Origin: Struthio camelus
Taxonomy: Eukaryota; Chordata; Aves; Struthioniformes; Struthionidae
NCBI RefSeq assembly: GCF_040807025.1
Contig: NC_090967.1
Span: 6,254,001 to 6,318,000, forward strand
Reading direction: 5' to 3'
DNA: 64,000 nucleotides
This document shows positions 53,851 to 64,000 of this stretch, piece by piece. The notes under the pieces are model-generated. The model searched no databases. It saw only the letters and a program-made list of their open reading frames with translations, and was not told the origin of the DNA. The position numbers were made by a program, and so were the translations under genes. Every line of letters starts with the position of its first letter. Within the stretch, counting starts at the first letter, position 1.

Positions 53851-54310
53851 CCCGCCGCCCGCCCGCCCCGCCGCTACTTCCGCTTCCGCCGGCGCCCGCT
53901 TCAAACCGCCCCGGCCGGAAACCGCGGCGAGGCCCCGCCCCGCCCCTCTCCTCCCCTGCCCTGCCCACCGCCCGGCGGCCCCCGCGGCGCCCTCTCCAAA
54001 CCGCTCCGGCCGGAAACCGCCTCCCCCAGCCCCGCCGTTCCGCCGCCCGGCCCCGCCGCGGGGGCACCGGGGTTGGGGGGGGGGGGCGCCCCCAGCACCC
54101 CCCCCGCCGGGGCCCGGCCCGCACGGGCGGCCTCCCCCGCGGCGGAGGCTCGAGGGCCGGAGGAAGGGGAAGCGCTGAGGCCCGGCAGCTCCTGGTTGGG
54201 GAGCCCAGGCCCGTCGCCGGGGCGGCCCGCGGCCTGCCCCGAGTCCCGGCCCGGCCCGGGACGTGTCGCCGTTTCTGTCCCTTTCCTAAGGCCTCTGTCG
54301 TGCAGCCGCT
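53800..54310. promoter_or_regulatory. Bidirectional BORCS8/RFXANK CpG-island promoter with duplicated element
   Basis: The start codons of BORCS8 (minus, 53850) and RFXANK (plus, 54316) are 466 bp apart in dense CpG DNA without a TATA box. ETS-type sites occur next to BORCS8 (CTACTTCCGCTTCCGCC near 53872). A 24-bp element, beginning CAAACCGC and ending CCGGAAACCGC, occurs at 53902-53925 and again at 53997-54020 with one mismatch, 95 bp apart. An acceptor (CCTCTGTCGTGCAG ending near 54304) suggests that RFXANK has a noncoding first exon here, as in human. A divergent promoter is also known for the human pair. Confidence 0.8.
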
Positions 54311-54315
54311 GCCCC

Positions 54316-59524
<5,209 letters not shown>

Positions 59525-60393
59525 CGCAGTTTGCGCTGCATCGCTGCAACGCCAGCACTTCTGTTGGCCTATGCAAAAGCTCTCCTCTATGACCAAAGGG
59601 GCCTGACCCACCACTCCCAAAAGGGACAGCCGAGTGATGCTTCTAGCAAGGAGCGTGTGGAGGAAGCAGGGAACCGCCTGCCTGGGCAGATTTACACCTC
59701 TCCTAGAGGGCAGCACGGCCTCAGCGCCTCGCACCCAGAGGCACGAGTTCCTCAGGGCAGCTGCGCTTCTGCTCCATCCAGGCTCAGCTGCTTTGTGCAC
59801 GCAGGTATTCAGGTATTGCATTTTTGGAAGTAAACTCTAAAGCAGCCATGTGGAGCCCTGTCTATTGCCTTGGTGGCGTCACAGCAGCTGGTCCCTGATC
59901 CCAGCACCAGCTACCAGAGAACGAGTGAAACTGGGCCAACCAACCTCTTCAAGGGCTAGGCCCTCCTGGTGCCCAGTGTTCCTCTCCAGAGCTGTCTCTT
60001 TGAAGAGCAAAGCTCCATCTTTCGCCCACGAGCTTGCCAAGCTCTCCCTGCACGCAGCCCTGCTAGTGAGCTGCGGAAAAATCCATAGGCAAGAGCTAAA
60101 CCAGGGAAGCATCGCCCTGCCAGCCACAAACAAAGCTGCAACCCAAGGCTGAGCCCTGTCAAGCTGGCAAACAGCTGCTCCAAGAAGGGATTTGGGGGTT
60201 ATTAGAGTAGGCGAGAGACAGCCAGAGCCCTGCAGCACACGGCAGGAAGCAGTTTCTCCTCCTTTTCCCTGCTCCAGCCACACAATTGCATCGTGAAGCA
60301 GCAGAACCAAGCCAGGGCTGGGCATGGAGGGCACCAATCCACGGGTACCACTTGCCCAAGAAGCAGTCAGGAGGGCACGGGGGGCCACAACCG
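59525..60393. other. Convergent 3' region of RFXANK and NR2C2AP
   Basis: Between the two stop codons (59524 plus, 60690 minus) I see no other gene. RFXANK has no canonical AATAAA here. The best candidate is the weak variant AGTAAA near 59829. Open frames on both strands lack any recognisable domain. Confidence 0.5.
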
Positions 60394-60399
60394 TTTATT
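60394..60399 (-). terminator. NR2C2AP: NR2C2AP poly(A) signal
   Basis: AATAAA on the minus strand, 290 bases after the NR2C2AP stop codon. It would end the transcript near 60375. Confidence 0.8.
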
Positions 60400-60689
60400 C
60401 AGCCAGTTATATGGGCTCTATCCCACACGAGAGGCCCCAGGCTGGCTTGCAAGTCCAGGCACACGGGTTTCTGCACTAGTGTCCCTCTGCCACAGCTAGC
60501 TGGCCATCCTGCAGGGCAGCAGGGTCCCCCCTCTACCAGCACCTTGGGGCACACACAGGGCCAGCATGTTCCTGCTGGCAGGACTTGCTGTCCCACACCC
60601 CTTTCACATGGCAGAGCCCCCAGAAACAGCTGGCCATGGGGACCCCAGTCATCAGGGAGCGACCCACCCCGTGGTCCCTCACTGCTGCC

Positions 60690-62152
60690 CTAGAGCCTCT
60701 CCCCCAGCACCCTGAGGTGGTACACCACGATCCTCCCGAAGAAGTCGGTGCTGTTCTCAAAGGTGATCCTCAGCTTATCCAGAGCCGTCTCTTCCACCCG
60801 GAAGCTGTGCAGAGCGCGTCAAGGAGGAAACAGGCAGAGGGACGCAGTGACATGCGAGGCAGCTGCAGGACAAACTCCAAACCGCGACTCAGGTGCCAGA
60901 CCCCCTCCCTCTGCGGGTGGCTTTGAGCCCCTCTGCCAAGCCATTCGACCCAGCTCGCAGTGAACCAAAGGATATCTGCAGGGCGTTGACATCCTCGGGG
61001 TATAAGTCAGATATTTTCACCAGTTCCTCGCCCGTTCTGCAGCCTGAGGAGGGCAAGGGTGGAAGGAGCCGTGCGGTGGGCTCACGTGCCGGGGGAGCCT
61101 CTGCTGGCTGCCACGGCCACGTTGGGGCTCAGCTGCTCTGTCTCAGCCACCCTGACGAGCCTCCCCACATGGGCTTTGCTGCAGGGAGCCGGGTGGGAGC
61201 AGCACCAGCACCCGCTCACTTGCCTCCTGTCTCCCTTCACCTGGCTCTTGGGTGCACCGTGGGAGCAAAATGACCTGTCCTAACACAAGGATCTGCTGGA
61301 TCCAGCCTAGGACCTGATGCAGGCCCCGTTGTCTAGCCCAGCACCTGCATCCTGAATTTGGGGCTGCAGAAACCCACAGGTGTTGTAGGGGGTTTGTTAT
61401 CTAATGGATTGGGATTAGCAGATGGCAAGGCATTTTCTAGCCTGCAAACGAGGGGTCCTGGAGGACCACAGGGCCTGCACTATTGACCCCTTTCTGCTCC
61501 AGCCTCAGCCCCCCCACCAGAGCTTCAGGAACAGTTCCCAAAGACCTCTGGGCTCTGCAGTAAAAAGTTGCGGGATCCCAGTGTGGGTGAAGAGAGGGAA
61601 AGGCACCGCACATCCCCAGGCAGCTCCTCACCTTCCAGCGTGCACAGCCGGCTGGAGAATCCCCCCTGGAACTGGATGTGGAGCCGCGAGACCTTGACGG
61701 TGCGGGGGAACTCCAGGGTGACCCACTGGGACGTGCCCTAAAGGCAGGAACGACACCGGGGCTCAGTCACCAGGTCCCCGCAGGGCTGGGAGCCCACAGC
61801 TCCCTTGGCACAGCCTGGCCTGGGGCGTAACGCCCGCACGGCCATGAGTGCGGGGCACCCTCCAGCTTGCCCCGTCCTCGTCGCCCAACCTGGTCCGAGT
61901 TCCAGCACGTCTCCTCGCTCGCGTCGAACATGTGCTTCTTCCCGAACTGCTTCACGTCCCGGTTGAGCACGGAGCTCACCCTGCAGGGACAGGCGCCGCC
62001 GGCCCGGGGACGCGACGGCGGACGGTGTCAGCCGGGCAGCGAGGCGGCGTCGGGGCGCACCGGGGGCAGGGAACCGGGGACAGCGTGGGGCGCCCCGTCC
62101 CCTCGACTCACCGCGCGGCAGTGTCAGCGCAGATCAAGGGCACCTCGGGCAT
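60690..62152 (-). CDS. NR2C2AP: NR2C2AP, nuclear receptor 2C2-associated protein (5 coding exons, 140 aa)
   Basis: NR2C2AP (TRA16) binds the orphan receptor TR4/NR2C2 and represses its activity. It is built as a single galactose-binding-like (discoidin-type) beta domain. Minus-strand exons are 62152-62112, 61980-61890, 61737-61632, 61043-60976 and 60806-60690. The protein reads MPEVPLICADTAAR, then VSSVLNRDVKQFGKKHMFDA, EETCWNSDQGTSQWVTLEFP, LHIQFQGGFSSRL and DFFGRIVVYHLRVLGERL, tracking human (139 aa) throughout. Introns 1-3 are GT-AG. Intron 4 is a U12-type AT-AC intron, and only that choice keeps the frame. A 5' noncoding exon probably ends at 62340 (GGGCG|GTGAGTA) and joins at 62173. The gene is convergent with RFXANK. 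Confidence 0.96.
60807..60975 (-). other. NR2C2AP intron 4, U12-type AT-AC
   Basis: The minus strand reads CTGCAG|ATATCCTTT at the donor (60975 downward), the exact U12 5' splice site. A perfect TCCTTGAC branch site (consensus TCCTTRAC) lies with its A 12 bases before the acceptor GCAC|AGC (60806). Treating it as a GT-AG intron breaks the frame. As AT-AC it joins NALQ to SFRVEE in phase 0, matching the human layout PEDNNSLQ|TFPI. The intron is 169 bp. Confidence 0.93.
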
Positions 62153-62460
62153 CGCGGCGTGCGGCCCCGCTGCCTGCGGAGAGACGGGGCTCAGGGACGG
62201 GGCCACGGAGCGCGGCGGGGACACCCGGGCAGGGTGAGGGTACCCCGGCTGGGCTGAGGCACCCGGGAGTCGCGGTTCTGAGTCCCGCGCCCATCCCCGC
62301 GGCCTCGGACCGCAGCAGCCGCCACCGCCGCGTACTCACCGCCCGGCGCCGCGCAGGAAGAGGCGGAACTGCTTCCTCGGGGCCCAGGCGTTCGGGAACG
62401 CCCCCCCCTCGCACAGTGCTCCGCCTCTTCCCCCCCCTCACCCCCGCTCCGGGGACCCAG
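62112..62460 (-). promoter_or_regulatory. NR2C2AP CpG-island promoter and 5' noncoding exon
   Basis: CpG-rich DNA surrounds the start. A likely noncoding exon ends at 62340 and splices to 62173, 21 bases before the start codon. CCGGAAG-like ETS words on the minus strand near 62360 are consistent with a housekeeping promoter. The exact start site cannot be read. Confidence 0.6.
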
Positions 62461-62551
62461 GCGTCCCGGAGCGCCCTGCCCCCCTCCCCCAGCCCGGGGT
62501 GGTGGCTCCGAGCTGCACAGTTGGGGCAGCACGGGGGGCAGCACCGGCCCG

Positions 62552-62690
62552 CCCCCCCCCCCCCCACTCGGTTCCCCCCCTCGGCCCGGCCCCCCCCCGC
62601 CCTCCCGCCGCGACGCTCCAGGTGGCGCTGCCGGAGCGCGGCTCGCCCGGCTCGGGGGCACCGTGCGGGGGGGGGGGGGGCACATCTGGG
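62552..62690. repeat. C-runs and a long G-run
   Basis: Several homopolymer C tracts (up to about 14 C near 62553-62566) and a G tract near 62668-62680 in very GC-rich sequence. Such tracts are error-prone in assembly. Confidence 0.75.
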
Positions 62691-62960
62691 CCCCTCGGCA
62701 CATCTGGGTGTCACCAGACACACGGGCGTCCCCGCACCTCTGGGCATCTCCAGACACACAGGGTCCCTGCACATCTGGGCATCCCTGCACCTCTGGGTGT
62801 CCCTAGACACACAGGGTCCCTGCACATCTGGGCATCCCCGCACCTCTGGGTGTCCCTAGACACACAGGGTCTCTGCACATCTGGGCATCCCCGCACCTCT
62901 GGGCATCCGCACACATCTGGGCATCCCCGCACCTCTGGGCATCCCGGCACACCTGCACCG
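62690..62960. repeat. 53-bp minisatellite built from a CTGGGCATCCC sub-unit
   Basis: The 53-bp unit (ACACAGGGTCCCTGCACATC, then TGGGCATCCC, TGCACCTCTGGGTGTCCCTAG) has GGGTCCC/GGGTCTC anchors at 62761, 62814 and 62867. Shorter related units flank it at 62690-62760 and 62880-62955. The (C/A)(A/C)(C/A)(A/C)TCTGGG(C/T)(A/G)TCCC core recurs about every 20-30 bp, so the array has a two-level structure. Frames reading MCRDPVCL and similar are repeat translation. Confidence 0.92.
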
Positions 62961-64000
62961 GGGCGAGACACCGGCCTGAAGCGCGGGGTAGTCCAACAAA
63001 TCGCCTCTTCCCCCTCCGAGGCGCAGGCAGCAGCGGGGAGCTGAACGGCTGCACGCGGAGGGACAGGCACACGGACACGCACACACGTGTGCGCACGCGG
63101 TGGCTGCTTACAATTAACCTTCCCGGGCAGGTGGTGCCTTTGCGCTTGCCTGCAGTCCCCACGTTTTTGGGGCCCTGGCCCCCCCCCCGGTGCTCGGCAG
63201 CTCAGTCCTACCCTGGGCCCGTGTCTCCGGACCCCCCCCCAGCGCAGCCTTCCTGGGGGAGGCAACAGCAGCGAACCCCGAAGGCACCGTCTGCAGCGTG
63301 CGCGAACCTCCCCGGGCGCTGCCTGGGCGCATGAGTCACGCCGAGCGCGCCGGGCTGCCTTCGCTCAGGCAACAGCAAAAATAAAACCAGCCGAGCGCCG
63401 CAAAGCCTTCACCTCCCCCTCGCAGTGCGGCCACCCGCAGCGGCGGCGGCTCGCGGGCCGCGGGGCTCGCGCCGGCACGGCCTCCGAGCCCCTTCGCTGG
63501 GGCTGCACCCACGCGTGCACGCAACGACCCGCGGCGCGTCCAGCGGCACGCACGCCGCTGCACACGTGTGGCCCGCGGGTCACGCTCGGCCCGGCGCCCC
63601 AGCGGCCTCGCCGCCCGCAGAGCAAGGGGGCAATTAGCAGCCCCAGCCCACCAAGGGCGCAGAGCCGCAGCTGCAGCCACGTTGCTAAAACACCCCCCCC
63701 CCCCAACCACCCCGGCTGCCCCACAACCATCACCTGGTGCGGGGGGACCCGGACACGGGCCTGCAGCCGCCGCGGGTGCCCGGGGCGTCGCGCCCCGTCG
63801 CCGCAGGCCAGCGCTTTGCAGCCGCACCGCTGCTCCTGCCTCGCTCCGCGCCGGTGCCGGGGGTCTTGGGGCCAGGCGTGCGCTGCCGCGGGCACCTCTC
63901 CTCCCAGCCATTTCTGCTGGCGGAGCCTCCCCCCGCGCGCCCCCGGCACCTCGCCGCCTTTCTCAGCCGCCTGAGCCTCGCTGGAGCTGCCGAGCGGTGG
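62961..64000. other. GC-rich right flank
   Basis: CpG-rich sequence runs to the window edge, with CACACG-rich words at 63066-63090 and many frames on both strands. No domain is recognised. In human the neighbour beyond NR2C2AP is NCAN, but no NCAN exon is identified here. CACGTG/CACGCGTG words near 63505-63570 are noted without interpretation. Confidence 0.5.

Noticed and set aside
60807-60975. GT-AG interpretation of NR2C2AP intron 4 (donor TTTG|GTTCAC, acceptor GCACAG|C).
   Set aside because: It shifts the reading frame into the last exon, whereas the AT-AC choice keeps it and shows perfect U12 donor and branch signals.
62690-62960. Regular repeats resembling a CRISPR array.
   Set aside because: Vertebrate context, no unique spacers; the intervals are themselves diverged repeat copies, so it is a minisatellite. 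The RFXANK intron 1 array is likewise a minisatellite.

Overview
This is vertebrate nuclear DNA from a gene-dense, GC-rich, repeat-poor chromosome. The compact introns, many CpG islands and lack of recognisable interspersed repeats suggest a bird microchromosome, or another sauropsid. The gene content matches human 19p13.11 and, from memory, chicken chromosome 28. All genes are split by introns, so the exon models below come from reading splice sites and comparing with remembered human proteins, not from long open frames.

Layout. (1) 1-20.5 kb has no protein gene I can support. GC-rich DNA alternates with AT-rich islands that look like conserved regulatory elements, and a microRNA miR-9 hairpin lies on the minus strand at 7791-7864. 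(2) 20.5-25.3 kb holds MEF2B on the minus strand, eight coding exons and 411 aa, with a CpG-island 5' region extending to about 28 kb. (3) 26-38 kb is intergenic: a MEF2-site/E-box pair, a triple octamer-like promoter module and a 55-bp minisatellite. (4) 38.3-45.9 kb holds TMEM221 on the plus strand, three exons and 301 aa. (5) 46.1-53.9 kb holds BORCS8 on the minus strand, four exons and 108 aa. (6) 54.3-59.5 kb holds RFXANK on the plus strand, nine coding exons and 268 aa, sharing a divergent CpG-island promoter with BORCS8. (7) 60.4-62.4 kb holds NR2C2AP on the minus strand, five coding exons and 140 aa, convergent with RFXANK. (8) 62.4-64 kb is GC-rich flank with a 53-bp minisatellite.

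The most interesting point is the MEF2B/miR-9 pairing. The human paralogues MEF2D and MEF2C each have a miR-9 gene (MIR9-1, MIR9-2) close downstream in the same orientation, and MEF2A shares 15q26 with MIR9-3. This window shows the fourth member of that ohnologue set, a miR-9 gene 13 kb downstream of MEF2B in the same orientation, with no counterpart I know of at human MEF2B. The AT-rich islands around it would fit its neural regulatory domain (inference).

Other notable points: an extra tandem-duplicated in-frame exon in RFXANK; a U12-type AT-AC intron in NR2C2AP; GC-AG introns in TMEM221 and RFXANK; a MEF2B that keeps the MEF2-family SUMO/phospho motif at its C-terminus; and TMEM221 sitting between BORCS8 and MEF2B, which are adjacent and form a read-through locus in human. 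The genes have unrelated jobs: transcription (MEF2B, RFXANK, NR2C2AP), lysosome positioning (BORCS8) and an uncharacterised membrane protein (TMEM221).
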